From positions 1,550,001-1,614,000 of the forward strand of contig OZ244046.1 in assembly GCA_965215055.1 (NCBI GenBank): a stretch of 64,000 nt of DNA, in the 5' to 3' direction. Below, one piece after another: positions 35,998 through 45,698 of the stretch. How positions within the stretch are numbered: the first letter of the stretch is position 1; each line of letters begins with the position of its first letter. The stretch is from G965215055 sp965215055. GTDB lineage: Bacteria; Pseudomonadota; Gammaproteobacteria; UBA4575. The position numbers and the translations under genes are program-made. The notes beneath the pieces were generated by a model. It ran no database searches and had not been told where the DNA came from. It worked only from the letters and a program-made list of their open reading frames with translations.

Positions 35998-37275
35998 ATG
36001 TCCGAGCGGGTTCAGTCGATTCGCGGTATGCACGATGTATTACCGCCAGGAAGCGAGGTGTTCAGTAAAGTCGAACGCGCGCTGCAAGCTGTGCTTGAGC
36101 AGTATGGCTATCGGGAAATTCGCCTGCCTCTGCTTGAACGTACCAGGTTGTTCGAGCGGTCACTTGGCGAGGTCACCGACGTCGTCGAAAAAGAGATGTA
36201 TACCTTTCAGGATCGCAATGGCGACAACTTGGCGTTACGACCAGAAGGTACGGCCGGTTTTATGCGTGCTGGCATACAGCATGGATTTTTGTACCAGCAA
36301 CCATCGCGTTTCTGGTATAGCGGGCCTTTTTTTCGTCACGAACGCCCACAGAAAGGACGTTATCGACAATTTCATCAAATTGGTGCAGAGGCATTTGGTT
36401 TTGCAGGGCCTGATATTGACGCAGAATTGATCATGCTTGGCCAACATATGTGGCAAAAGGTCAAGTTGCCCGTCAAGCTGAAATTGGAGATTAACAGCTT
36501 GGGTACTTTACAGGCAAGACAGGCATACCGCGAGGAATTAATTGCTTATCTACGTCGGCATGAAGATAAATTGGATGATGAGGCCAAGCGCAGATTGCGT
36601 ACTAACCCGATGCGTATATTGGATAGTAAAAACCCGGATTTACAAGCTATTATCCACGATGCCCCGACTCTCTTGGAATATCTCGATGCGGAATCCAGGG
36701 AGCATTTTGCAGGTTTGCAGCAACTGCTTGCGGCGGCTGGCATTGAGTACACTATCAATACCAGCCTGGTGCGAGGCCTGGATTATTACAGCAAAACCGT
36801 ATTTGAGTGGACAACAACCGGTTTGGGAACCCAGGCTACCGTTTGTGCGGGCGGGCGATATGACGGTTTGGCGAAGCAATTGGGTGAGAAGCCCTGTACA
36901 GCAGCAGGGTTTGCCATTGGCCTGGAAAGGCTTGTTGCGTTACTGGGAGAGGAGCAATTCAAGAACCATGAGGTAGATATCTACTTGGTTGTAATGGGAC
37001 AGGAAGCCGAGTGTAGTGGGGTGCAAATCGCGGCCGAGCTTCGCACTGAACTCCCAGCTCGTTCCGTGATAATCAATTGCGGTGGGGGTAGTATAAAATC
37101 ACAAATGAGACGAGCCGATAAATCAAGTGCCAAGTTTGCAGTTATCCTGGGCGAGGACGAGATAAAAAATAACAATGTAACGGTGAAGTGCATGCGAGAA
37201 CAACGTGATCAAGAAACGATGCCCCAGGAAAACCTGGTGGCCTTTTTCAAAAAACATCTGAACGTTGACGGGTGA
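35998..37275 (+). CDS. hisS: Histidyl-tRNA synthetase
   Basis: 425 residues, class II synthetase. Motif 1 region GYREIRLPLLE, motif 2 RYRQFHQIGAEAFG, histidine-specific loops SLVRGLDYYSKTVFEW and CAGGRYDGL, and motif 3 AAGFAIGLERLVALL. C-terminal anticodon-binding domain ends at FFKKHLNVDG. No ispG lies just upstream as it commonly does. Confidence 0.96.
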   Translation: MSERVQSIRGMHDVLPPGSEVFSKVERALQAVLEQYGYREIRLPLLERTRLFERSLGEVTDVVEKEMYTFQDRNGDNLALRPEGTAGFMRAGIQHGFLYQQPSRFWYSGPFFRHERPQKGRYRQFHQIGAEAFGFAGPDIDAELIMLGQHMWQKVKLPVKLKLEINSLGTLQARQAYREELIAYLRRHEDKLDDEAKRRLRTNPMRILDSKNPDLQAIIHDAPTLLEYLDAESREHFAGLQQLLAAAGIEYTINTSLVRGLDYYSKTVFEWTTTGLGTQATVCAGGRYDGLAKQLGEKPCTAAGFAIGLERLVALLGEEQFKNHEVDIYLVVMGQEAECSGVQIAAELRTELPARSVIINCGGGSIKSQMRRADKSSAKFAVILGEDEIKNNNVTVKCMREQRDQETMPQENLVAFFKKHLNVDG

Positions 37276-37904
37276 AGTTTATGGTCGCTTACGAAACAGA
37301 AGAACAGCAGGTCGAGGCGATAAAGAGTTGGTGGAAGCACAATGGTATTGCCGTGACTACCGGTGTGGTACTAGGTATTGCAGCATTAGGTGGCTGGCGT
37401 GGCTGGCTTTGGTACCAGGAAAAGCAGGCCATCGCGGCCTCTGACCTGTACGTACAAGTGCAGGCAGCGGTTGGCGGGAATGATGTAGACACCCTGCAAG
37501 CCCAGTCCAGTGTTTTGCGCACGGATTATAAATCTACCGTGTACGCGATTTTGGCAGCTTTATATGAGGCAAAAGTGCAAGTCGAGAAAGGGGACTTGGC
37601 CGCAGCCGGCGATAGTCTGCATTGGGTCATTGATCACAGTGATCAGGATGCCGTGCAGGATATCGCGCGTATACGTTTAGCGCGCGTTTTAGTTGCAGGC
37701 AATAAGCTGGATGAAGCTGTAGCAGTGATAGATCGTGACTTTCCAGGGGCTTATGCCTCGTTGGTTGATGAAATACGCGGTGATATTTTTGTGGCCAAAG
37801 GTGAAACGGCGCAAGCTAAACAGGCCTATGATCAAGCCCTTGAATCTGCAGGTACAAGTCAAGTGAAGTTTTTACAAATGAAACGCGATGATTTGGGAAA
37901 TTGA
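37272..37904 (+). CDS. yfgM: YfgM-like tetratricopeptide membrane protein
   Basis: 210 residues from GTG 37272 (GTGA overlap with hisS) or 207 from ATG 37281. The family start EEQQVEAIKSWWKHNG is followed by a single membrane anchor (VTTGVVLGIAALGGWRGW) and a periplasmic TPR-like helical domain. YfgM is an ancillary periplasmic chaperone that associates with PpiD and the SecYEG translocon. Operon position between hisS and bamB is standard. Confidence 0.93.
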   Translation: MKFMVAYETEEQQVEAIKSWWKHNGIAVTTGVVLGIAALGGWRGWLWYQEKQAIAASDLYVQVQAAVGGNDVDTLQAQSSVLRTDYKSTVYAILAALYEAKVQVEKGDLAAAGDSLHWVIDHSDQDAVQDIARIRLARVLVAGNKLDEAVAVIDRDFPGAYASLVDEIRGDIFVAKGETAQAKQAYDQALESAGTSQVKFLQMKRDDLGN

Positions 37905-37925
37905 TTTCAGCATTTGTATTTTTTC

Positions 37926-39107
37926 ATGCCTGTAAAAAATATTTCAGTAATGCTCATCCTGGCTTCTGTTTGCTGCTTGCAGCTTACTGCCTGTGGTTTG
38001 TTGAATAAGCCCAAACAATGGCTTGATAAAGAGGAAGACCCCCGTGCGCCAGCAAAGTTGGTAAACCTTGAAACGGAGGTAGTGAAAGCGCAGCTGGTGT
38101 GGCGCAATTCCGTTGGTAGTTTGGGAGAAGCCTATAGCAAGATACGTCCTTACGTCACGGAAGAGCAAGTATATCTAGGTGATGCCGAGGGTCGAATTGA
38201 GGCTTGGCAGCGCACCGATGGTAAACGCCTTTGGACAATGTCACTTGAAGAACAAGTTTCCGGAGGCGTAAGCGGGGATGAAGACGTCATTGTTTTAGGT
38301 ACCAGGGATGGCTCGGTGATTGCGCTTGATACGGCAGTTGGTGAAGAAAAATGGCGAACTTCCCTGACCAGTGAAATCATGACGCTGTCCACAGTGAAAC
38401 GTGGAGTTATTGTCGTACGCACTAATGATAATACGGTACATGCCCTTGATGTCGATACGGGTGAACTGGTATGGCGCAAAAGTCGTGACACGCCACCACT
38501 GACTATCCGGGGCGCGAGTGAACCCAAGATTGTTGGTGATTCCGTCCTGGTAGGTTATGACGATGGCAAGATGACGGCGTTGAATCTGCAGAACGGTGCC
38601 GAATTGTGGCAAGTTACAGTCTCTGTTGCGCGAGGGCGATCTGAATTAGAGCGAATATCTGATATTGATGGTGAAATTGCATACTTTGATGGAGTGGTCT
38701 ATGCCGTGAGTTTCAATGGCCGCGTGGTTGCTGTAGATATGGATGCGGGCGGAGTTGTCTGGGCAAGAGAATTTTCTTCCAGTGTAGGACTGAGCGTAGA
38801 CGGGGGTCGTGTATACGTTGTTGATGCGAATAGTAGTGTATGGGCACTGGATGCGGCGTCGGGCGCAACCCTGTGGCGTCAGGACAAGCTGTTATACAGA
38901 AAACTGACCGCGCCCAGGGTCATGGGCCACTACCTTGTTACGGGAGATTATAAAGGTTATTTGCACTGGCTATCTACAGAGGACGGCAAACTGGTTGGCA
39001 GGCATAATGTGTCTGGAGATGCTATTAACGTTGCGCCGACAGTTATCAATGGTCGTGCCTACGTGCTTGCTAATGATGGCTCGTTTGCCGTATTGCAATA
39101 CCGTTGA
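37926..39107 (+). CDS. bamB: Outer-membrane assembly lipoprotein BamB
   Basis: 393 residues from ATG 37926. Lipoprotein signal with lipobox LTAC at residues 16-19 or so, followed by repeated beta-propeller (PQQ-like) blades such as GRIEAWQRTDGKRLWTM, GSVIALDTAVGEEKWRT and NTVHALDVDTGELVWR. Scaffold of the BAM complex that folds outer-membrane proteins. Order yfgM-bamB-der is classical. Confidence 0.95.
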   Translation: MPVKNISVMLILASVCCLQLTACGLLNKPKQWLDKEEDPRAPAKLVNLETEVVKAQLVWRNSVGSLGEAYSKIRPYVTEEQVYLGDAEGRIEAWQRTDGKRLWTMSLEEQVSGGVSGDEDVIVLGTRDGSVIALDTAVGEEKWRTSLTSEIMTLSTVKRGVIVVRTNDNTVHALDVDTGELVWRKSRDTPPLTIRGASEPKIVGDSVLVGYDDGKMTALNLQNGAELWQVTVSVARGRSELERISDIDGEIAYFDGVVYAVSFNGRVVAVDMDAGGVVWAREFSSSVGLSVDGGRVYVVDANSSVWALDAASGATLWRQDKLLYRKLTAPRVMGHYLVTGDYKGYLHWLSTEDGKLVGRHNVSGDAINVAPTVINGRAYVLANDGSFAVLQYR

Positions 39108-39227
39108 AGATTCACAACTTTTTCCATGATAGAGCAAAAGGATGCGGTCTCGAAAAGCATCTTGAGTAGTGTAAAACATGTCAGAAGCAGGCGGAGAGTT
39201 GTTTACAGGAAGGGGTCATGAGTAATT

Positions 39228-40544
39228 ATGAACCCCGTGATTACACTTGTTGGCCGCTCTAACGTCGGAAAGTCAACGTTATTTAATTACCTGACCAAGT
39301 CGAATGATGCCCTGGTTGCAAATCGACCCGGGTTAACGCGCGATCGTATCTACGGGGTCACCCGCCGGTTTGGAAAACGTTACATTGTCATTGATACGGG
39401 TGGTATCACTGCGACGAAAAAATCGAACGAGGAAGACCGCCTCAATCAAGCAGTCACTTCACACGTATGGCGTGCAATTGAAGAGGCCAACGTCCTGTTT
39501 TTCATGGTAGATGGACAACAGGGGCTGGTGCCTCGAGACCAGGATTTATTTGCCAAGCTCAGAAATTCAAATCAGGAGGTTTTTGTTCTTGTAAACAAGG
39601 TGGATTCAGGTGCTGTAAACGTGTTGGCGACTGATTTTTTTGAACTCGGCGCGGAGCATGTATTCGAAATTTCTGCCAGGTTGGGAAAGGGAATTCGTGA
39701 CGTGGTCGACGCAGTAGAGAAGTATTGTCCGTTGCAGGAGGAACCTCAGCCACAAGAAACCGGGCAGGACGTTATCAAGGTGGCGATAGTGGGAAAACCA
39801 AACGTGGGAAAATCTACCTTGGCGAATGCGCTAATTGGTGAAGAACGCTTTATAACCTCAAGGATTCCTGGTACTACCCGCGATAGTGTCTCGGAACGTA
39901 TCGAGAAATTTGGTGCCACATTTGAGCTGGTAGATACCGCAGGCGTACGTCGGCGCAGCAAAGTACATGACGTGATTGAGAAAATAAGTGTCGTGAAGAC
40001 TTTGCAGGCCATTGAGACCTCCCACGTAGTGATATTGATGCTGGACGGCACGCAAGGACTGACGGAACAGGATGCGCGTTTGGCTGGCATGGTTCTAAAT
40101 AGCGGTCGGGCTGTAGTTGCTACCGTGAATAAAATCGACGTGTGCTCAAAAGAGGATTACAAGGCAATACAAAAAGGTTTTGACCTCAAGTTGCATTTTC
40201 TCGATTTTGCGGAACGGCACCTGGTTTCCGCTAAACAGAAAAGAGGTATCACAAAACTCATGCGTGCCGTAATGCGCGCGTATCATGCAACCAATGTTGA
40301 AGTGCAGACTGCTGAACTGAATAGAATGCTTAAGAGTGCCTTGGAAAATTTTCAACCACCACTTGTGAGAGGTCGAAGAGTTAAACTTAAATACGCTGTA
40401 CAAATAAATAAATGTCCCCCGACTTTTGCAATATACGGTGGCCAGGTTGGCAAAATTCCCGAAACGTATAGACGTTACTTGGAGAATTATTTTCGTAAAA
40501 CACTACGTTTGGTTGGCACGCCTGTACACATAGTATTCAGGTGA
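39228..40544 (+). CDS. der: GTPase Der (EngA)
   Basis: 438 residues with two tandem G domains. G1 motifs are GRSNVGKSTLFN and GKPNVGKSTLAN, G3 motifs DTGG and DTAG, and G4 motifs NKVD and NKID. C-terminal KH-like domain. Required for 50S ribosome assembly. The motif set is complete. Confidence 0.97.
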   Translation: MNPVITLVGRSNVGKSTLFNYLTKSNDALVANRPGLTRDRIYGVTRRFGKRYIVIDTGGITATKKSNEEDRLNQAVTSHVWRAIEEANVLFFMVDGQQGLVPRDQDLFAKLRNSNQEVFVLVNKVDSGAVNVLATDFFELGAEHVFEISARLGKGIRDVVDAVEKYCPLQEEPQPQETGQDVIKVAIVGKPNVGKSTLANALIGEERFITSRIPGTTRDSVSERIEKFGATFELVDTAGVRRRSKVHDVIEKISVVKTLQAIETSHVVILMLDGTQGLTEQDARLAGMVLNSGRAVVATVNKIDVCSKEDYKAIQKGFDLKLHFLDFAERHLVSAKQKRGITKLMRAVMRAYHATNVEVQTAELNRMLKSALENFQPPLVRGRRVKLKYAVQINKCPPTFAIYGGQVGKIPETYRRYLENYFRKTLRLVGTPVHIVFR

Positions 40545-40587
40545 TTTGAAGGTTTTTTTATGGTCTGGAAGGCTGTTTCGATATATT

Positions 40588-41007
40588 TTAAGGTAAATCG
40601 GGAAGTCTGACGGGGGGCTGGGCTTGCCAGCCGGGCTGACGATGCTCTGCCGTTACTTGTGTATATATACCACCCCGTACGTTGAAATCGGCTGTGACCC
40701 GCATAAATCGGGGCTTCAGTAATGTAGCAAGATCGCTTAGAATTTCATTGGTTATTGCTTCATGAAATGCACCCTTGTCTCTGAAAGACGTCATATACAG
40801 TTTAAGGGCTTTAAGCTCTACACATAGTTTGTCTGGAACGTATTCGATCATTAATTCGGCAAAATCAGGTTGTCCCGTTAATGGGCACAGACAGGTAAAT
40901 TCCGCAATGCGCATGCGAATGGTATAGTCGCTATCACGTTGCGGATTTTCAAACGTATCCAGGCAATGTTTAGGGTTATCGGTCATTGGGTCTGAAATTT
41001 CATTCAA
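40588..41007 (-). CDS. queF: NADPH-dependent 7-cyano-7-deazaguanine reductase QueF (type I)
   Basis: 139 residues on the minus strand. The catalytic cysteine is in FTCLCPLTGQPDFAE and the QueF substrate motif is VELKALKLYMTSFRDKG, followed by AFHE. The short length matches the unimodular YkvM type. Reduces preQ0 to preQ1 in queuosine synthesis. It may start at 41007 or at the ATG at 40986. Divergent from smc with only a 33-base gap. Confidence 0.93.
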   Translation of the reverse strand: MNEISDPMTDNPKHCLDTFENPQRDSDYTIRMRIAEFTCLCPLTGQPDFAELMIEYVPDKLCVELKALKLYMTSFRDKGAFHEAITNEILSDLATLLKPRFMRVTADFNVRGGIYTQVTAEHRQPGWQAQPPVRLPDLP

Positions 41008-41040
41008 TTTATGTAGACCTATTGTAACGAATTAGTATAG

Positions 41041-44000
41041 ATGCGGCTCACTTCAATCAAAATGTCTGGATTCAAGTCTTTTGTGGATCCGACTGTACTT
41101 TCTTTCCCTGCCTCCATGGTTGGCATTGTCGGGCCTAACGGGTGTGGGAAATCGAACATCATTGATGCAGTGCGTTGGGTGATGGGTGAAGGCAGCAGGC
41201 ATATTCGCGGAGATACTATGGAAGACATTATTTTTAGTGGTTCTTCCATGCGAAAACCCGTGGGGCAAGCGTCAGTAGAGCTGGTTTTTGATAACAGTGA
41301 TGGAAGATTAGGCGGTGAATATTCTGCCTACACGGATATTTCCATACGTCGCCAAGTTGTTCGTGACGGTCAATCCAAATATTTCTTAAATGGTGTCAAG
41401 TGTCGGCGCAAGGATATCGTAAGCCTTTTTTTGGGCACCGGCTTGGGACCACACAGTTATGCAATTATCGAGCAAGGCATGGTTTCAAGGTTGATTGATG
41501 CCAAGCCGGATGAATTGCGCGTCTACCTGGAAGAGGCGGCCGGTATTTCGAGATACAAGGAGCGACGCAGAGAAACTGAAAATCGCATTCACCATACGCG
41601 TGAAAATCTGGATCGACTCAACGACGTCATAGAAGAAATCACCAAGCGAATCGAACATTTGCGGCGACAGGCAAAAGTCGCAGAGCGTTATAAAACGTTA
41701 AAGGCTGAAGAACGTCAGACTAAAGCTGAATTACTGGCACTACAGTGGCAGATGCATCACCTGGAAATGCAGCAGCATAAGCAGTCAATGGAGCGTAAAC
41801 AAACAGAGATTGAGAAAGTTATGGCGGAGAGGCGTGCCATTGAAGCAGAAATTGAAAAATTACAGCAGCAGCATACCGTAGATGTAAAAAGGTTTAATGA
41901 TATCCAAGGCAATTCTTACCAACTGGAAGGAGAGATTTCTCGGGTTGAGCAGTCCATTCAACATACTAAAGAATTAGGTAGTCGTTATGACAAGGAACTG
42001 CAACAAGTGCGACTGGCGCAGGCGCAGGAAGAACAGGCACTGAATAGTGAACAAGCCAAGGCATCAGAATTGGAGACAAAAATTGTTGAGCTTGAGCCTA
42101 AGCTGGTGACGGCGTGTGAACAGTTGAATGCTGATACCCTTAAACTTGGTGATGCAGAAGCAAGAGTAGCCTCATGGCAGGATGCATGGGAAATATTGAT
42201 GGCCAAGATTGCGAAGCCAACCCAGACAATCAAGGTTGAAACGTCAAGGATTGAATATCTTGAAGAGCGTCTTGATCAACTCAAGGATCGAAAAGACAAG
42301 CTCTCAGAGGACGTGCACCAGCACAGTAACCAAGAATCATCTGCACAGTCTGAAAACTTGCTGGCGTCTCGGGAAAATGAAACCGGTGCACTACTGAAAA
42401 CGATTTCTCTAAAAATGGCCAGTTTGACTGAAAAAATTGGTATTGATCGGAATACCAGCCAGGAGCTTGGTCTGCAATTGGAGCAAGCCCGAGAGAAATT
42501 GCAACACGTGCAGGCTCAGCTTACTTCTTTACGGACGTTGCAGGCAACGGTGTTGGGCCAGGAAGGCCAGGCAGTAAATAAGTGGCTGGAACAAAAAGGC
42601 TTGAGCAAAGTGCCGCGTTTAATGGATGAGATTGAAACTGAACCAGGATGGGAAACCGCTGTAGAAACCGTGTTGGGTGATTACCTGGAGGCGATCTGTA
42701 TCGAGGATATTACACGCTTGGCCAGTTCTATTGACGAAATCAAAACCGGCCGCTTGACGGTGCTGAACCAGGCCTCGCCCGGTCAGCATGTTGGCACGCA
42801 TGGAACGCTTGCGTCTAAAGTAAAGGCCCCTGTTGACGTGACGGCACTACTGGGCAACGTGCTGATTGCAAGGGATATTGAAAGTGCATGTAAGGGGCGG
42901 GATAACCTTGAACCTGGACAGTCCATTATCACAAAAGACGGGATATGGATGGCAGGAAGTTGGTTACGGGTCTCGCGTACTGCGGCGGATAAAGGCAGTG
43001 TGCTGCAACGTAAGCACGAAATCAGTGCCTTGGAGCAATCAGCCGTGACTCAACAGGAGCAAGTCGAAAATATAGACGCCGAGTTAAAGGCATGTCAACG
43101 CGAGTTATATGAAAACGAAAATGAAAGAGACCGCGTTCAAGTCAGTTTTACTGATGTGCAAAAGCAACACGCCAAGGCAAGAGCCGAAATGGCCGGCTGG
43201 GAAAATGAGAAAGGATATGTATTACGAAGAAGAAAACAATTGCAAAACGATCTTGAAGAAACTAACCACCAGGTTGAGCAGGTGCAGAAAGAGTTGGAAG
43301 AATCAATTGCAGCAAAAGGACAGGCAGAAGTAGTACTTGAAAAATTTAATGGTGAACGAAAGGCCTTGTTGGAACAGCGTGATAATAACGTGCTTTATTT
43401 GGATGGTGCGCGTAACGAAGAGGGAAAACAACGCGAGTCTGCACATCAGCTTGAACTGGATTTGGAGTCCTGCCGAAGCTCACTACATGCGACACAAGCT
43501 TCATTGCAACGAATGCAAGAACAGGCGCAGCAGTTGCAACAGCGTAGCGAATCTCTGCAAGCGTCAATACGGGATGAAAGTGCTCCTCTCGGGGAATTAA
43601 ACAGGCGACTCAAAGATCTTGTTGGCCAGCGTGTTGAAATAGGGCACACCTTGACGAATGCTCGCAACGCTGCTGATCAAACCGAAGAGTTGATACGTAC
43701 CAGACAGGAGAGCCAGGTTGTGACCCAGCGCAAAATTGAAGGGCTGCGTAATCAGTTGAATGAGCTACAGCTGGATTGGCAGGAGGTCAATGTGCGCTGC
43801 ACTACAATAAAAGAAAAGTTGGCTGAACATGATCTGTCACCCGAGTCCCTGTTACAGCAATTACCTGGGAATACCACGCCCGAAAAATGGGAAGACCGGG
43901 TACAGTCACTGGAAAGGAAAATCAGCCGCCTGGAGCCGATAAATCTTGCTGCTATTGGTGAACACAAAGAATACGGCGAGCGCAAGGAATACCTGGACCG

Positions 44001-44547
44001 TCAACATAAAGACCTGGTTGACGCGTTGGAAACTCTGGAGAATGCGATTCGTAAAATTGACAAGGAAACCAAGGATCGTTTCAAAGAAATTTTTGAGCGT
44101 GTAAACAGTCGCTTGCAAGATATATATCCACGTTTATTTCGAGGTGGAAATGCCTTTTTGGAAATGACGGGCAATGACCTGTTGACTACAGGCGTGTCTA
44201 TCATGGCACGCTTGCCCGGCAAGCGACTTTCCTCGATTCAACTCTTGTCAGGTGGAGAAAAAGCCTTGACGGCAGTCGCCTTGATATTTTCATTATTTGA
44301 ACTCAATCCGGCTCCATTTTGTCTATTGGATGAAGTGGATGCGCCGCTAGATGATGCCAACATCGCCCGATACTGCGAATTGCTACGGGACATGAGTGAC
44401 CGGGTGCAATTCATATACATCACCCACAATAAATATACCATGGAACATGCCAGTCGATTGCTGGGGATTACGATGAACGAGCCAGGTGTTTCAAGAATTG
44501 TCTCCGTTGACGTTGATGAAGCAACGGAATTGGCTGCTGCCTCATAG
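41041..44547 (+). CDS. smc: Chromosome segregation ATPase SMC
   Basis: 1,168 residues. N-terminal Walker A is VGPNGCGKSNIIDAVRW, followed by two long heptad-rich coiled coils separated by a hinge around residues 510-620 (WLEQKGLSKVPRLMDEI to the SWLRVSRT region). C-terminal signature LLSGGEKALTAVALIFSLF and Walker B FCLLDEVDAPLDD. Organises and segregates chromosomes. The gene normally downstream in related genomes is zipA; here RiPP precursor genes follow. Confidence 0.96.
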   Translation: MRLTSIKMSGFKSFVDPTVLSFPASMVGIVGPNGCGKSNIIDAVRWVMGEGSRHIRGDTMEDIIFSGSSMRKPVGQASVELVFDNSDGRLGGEYSAYTDISIRRQVVRDGQSKYFLNGVKCRRKDIVSLFLGTGLGPHSYAIIEQGMVSRLIDAKPDELRVYLEEAAGISRYKERRRETENRIHHTRENLDRLNDVIEEITKRIEHLRRQAKVAERYKTLKAEERQTKAELLALQWQMHHLEMQQHKQSMERKQTEIEKVMAERRAIEAEIEKLQQQHTVDVKRFNDIQGNSYQLEGEISRVEQSIQHTKELGSRYDKELQQVRLAQAQEEQALNSEQAKASELETKIVELEPKLVTACEQLNADTLKLGDAEARVASWQDAWEILMAKIAKPTQTIKVETSRIEYLEERLDQLKDRKDKLSEDVHQHSNQESSAQSENLLASRENETGALLKTISLKMASLTEKIGIDRNTSQELGLQLEQAREKLQHVQAQLTSLRTLQATVLGQEGQAVNKWLEQKGLSKVPRLMDEIETEPGWETAVETVLGDYLEAICIEDITRLASSIDEIKTGRLTVLNQASPGQHVGTHGTLASKVKAPVDVTALLGNVLIARDIESACKGRDNLEPGQSIITKDGIWMAGSWLRVSRTAADKGSVLQRKHEISALEQSAVTQQEQVENIDAELKACQRELYENENERDRVQVSFTDVQKQHAKARAEMAGWENEKGYVLRRRKQLQNDLEETNHQVEQVQKELEESIAAKGQAEVVLEKFNGERKALLEQRDNNVLYLDGARNEEGKQRESAHQLELDLESCRSSLHATQASLQRMQEQAQQLQQRSESLQASIRDESAPLGELNRRLKDLVGQRVEIGHTLTNARNAADQTEELIRTRQESQVVTQRKIEGLRNQLNELQLDWQEVNVRCTTIKEKLAEHDLSPESLLQQLPGNTTPEKWEDRVQSLERKISRLEPINLAAIGEHKEYGERKEYLDRQHKDLVDALETLENAIRKIDKETKDRFKEIFERVNSRLQDIYPRLFRGGNAFLEMTGNDLLTTGVSIMARLPGKRLSSIQLLSGGEKALTAVALIFSLFELNPAPFCLLDEVDAPLDDANIARYCELLRDMSDRVQFIYITHNKYTMEHASRLLGITMNEPGVSRIVSVDVDEATELAAAS

Positions 44548-44632
44548 CTTCCCGCCTGACATATACTATTCAAGCGTGCGCGTGTAAATCATATGGTTGT
44601 AGCACTGCCATCGCACTACTGCTGGTAAAAGT

Positions 44633-44831
44633 TGTTTATATTTATTTCTAGTTCATTTTATTTAAAATAAGCTTTTTTTTTAATATAAATAATTGGATAC
44701 TGCTATAAGCCAAGGAGTACAGGTAGTGATTATATATTCAGACAAGTTTATTAGGTTAAAATGGAAGCCCGCCTACGTTGGACCAGGTAGCGAATAGCAA
44801 ACTTTAATATTGCTTGGAAGAGGAAAAGAAA
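44633..44831. repeat. Duplicated upstream region, copy 1 (control region of the satellite precursors)
   Basis: AT-rich stretch closely similar to 55256-55462, including shared blocks TTGTTTATATTTATTT, AATTGGATA, ACGTTGGACCAG and AGCGAATAGCAAACTTTAA, ending in the ribosome site of the first precursor. It probably contains the promoter for each array; I could not assign -35 and -10 elements with confidence. The 85 bases from smc to 44633 show nothing else. Confidence 0.7.
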
Positions 44832-45236
44832 ATGGAACAATCACAGAATACATCCGCATCAGCTGATATTATGCAAGGTCAGGTTGACATTGACACTGTG
44901 CAAAGTCAGATTGAGCATCTGACGGCATTGGGGAGCCAATATCGAAGCGATGCAGGGTTTCGATCAAGGTTGTTGTCGGACCCACACGGCATTCTTAATG
45001 AAAAGGGATTTGATATTCCAAAGGAGTTGGAGGTACGTGTTGTTGCGAACACAGATGAGCTTTTTCATATAGCCTTCCCTCTGGACCCCAACGCGACCAT
45101 GTCGGATGAAGCACTGGCTCTTGTTGCTGGTGGTGGCGGGTCAGCTAGCACGGTGGGCTCGGTCTCGACGGCAGGAACTGTCGTAACTACCGCGAGCAGT
45201 GTAGGGTCAGTAGGTTCCGCGGGATCAGCCGCTTAA
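44832..45236 (+). CDS. NHLP-type RiPP precursor 1 (Ser/Thr-Ala-Gly core)
   Basis: 134 residues from ATG 44832 after GAGGAAAAG. The leader resembles the nitrile-hydratase-alpha-related TOMM/proteusin family: RSRLLSDPHGILNEKGFDIP, then VRVVANTDELFHIAFPLDPN, then MSDEALALVAGGG, the probable cleavage region. The core is about 32 residues built almost only of Ser, Thr, Gly, Ala and Val and ends GSVGSAGSAA. Leader and start are nearly the same as precursor 5 at 55463. Predicted substrate of the YcaO/SagB/epimerase set 14 kb downstream. Confidence 0.85.
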   Translation: MEQSQNTSASADIMQGQVDIDTVQSQIEHLTALGSQYRSDAGFRSRLLSDPHGILNEKGFDIPKELEVRVVANTDELFHIAFPLDPNATMSDEALALVAGGGGSASTVGSVSTAGTVVTTASSVGSVGSAGSAA

Positions 45237-45296
45237 TCCAAGAGCAATAGTAGTAGGTGAAATGAACTGCTTTTTTCTTCAGCTAAGAGAAGGGAA

Positions 45297-45698
45297 TTAT
45301 ATATTTGTGCATGCAGCAAGGCGATTATTGGCTATTTTGCTATATTTTTCAGCTTTGCCCCCCCCCCCCCCCCCCCCCCCCCCGAACTTTCGCTTGAGTG
45401 ATAACGCAGCGACGACTGTTGTACCGGAACCGATAAACGGGTCCAGCACAAGGTCGCCCTTGTTGCTATGTTTGCGGATCAAATCTTCAAATAGTTTCAA
45501 TGGCTTTTGTGTCGGATGGTACCGCTTGCCGTTATTGGGTATGGGGTAGTGGTAGACACCCTCTATGCTTTTGGGGCCGATAGACTTAAAGCCCGTTTTA
45601 CGGCTGATGGCATAGGGCGGACCGGTCAAAATAAGGTCAGCTATTCCACCGGGCATTTGTTTGAAAAAGGTTTTGAAATCGCAACCTCTAACGTGCAT
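45297..45698 (-). pseudogene. Truncated N6/N4 DNA methyltransferase with poly-glycine insert
   Basis: 133 residues starting inside the right inverted repeat. It has DLILTGPPYAISRKTGF (motif IV, normally DPPY-like, here the first Asp is Gly), then directly YHPTQKPLKLFEDLIRKHS and LVLDPFIGSGTTVVAALSLK (SAM motif I). The intervening recognition domain is missing, and length is about half that of the family. After KRKF a run of nine glycines, encoded by the G26 tract, replaces the usual strand before the conserved K-Y-x-K-I-A-N-N-R-L ending. Likely inactive. It seems to be a remnant of a methyltransferase cargo gene of a larger relative of the mini-element. Confidence 0.75.
45358..45383. repeat. 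C26 homopolymer tract in the methyltransferase remnant
   Basis: Twenty-six consecutive C on the plus strand, the longest tract in the window, encoding nine glycines on the minus strand. It lies within the mini-transposon. Confidence 0.88.

Noticed and set aside
1960..45383. Homopolymer tracts as pure sequencing artefact
   Set aside because: Not excluded without reads, but several tracts of 15-26 bases all at coding or regulatory positions, most of them in frame, are hard to explain as errors; exact lengths should still be treated with caution.
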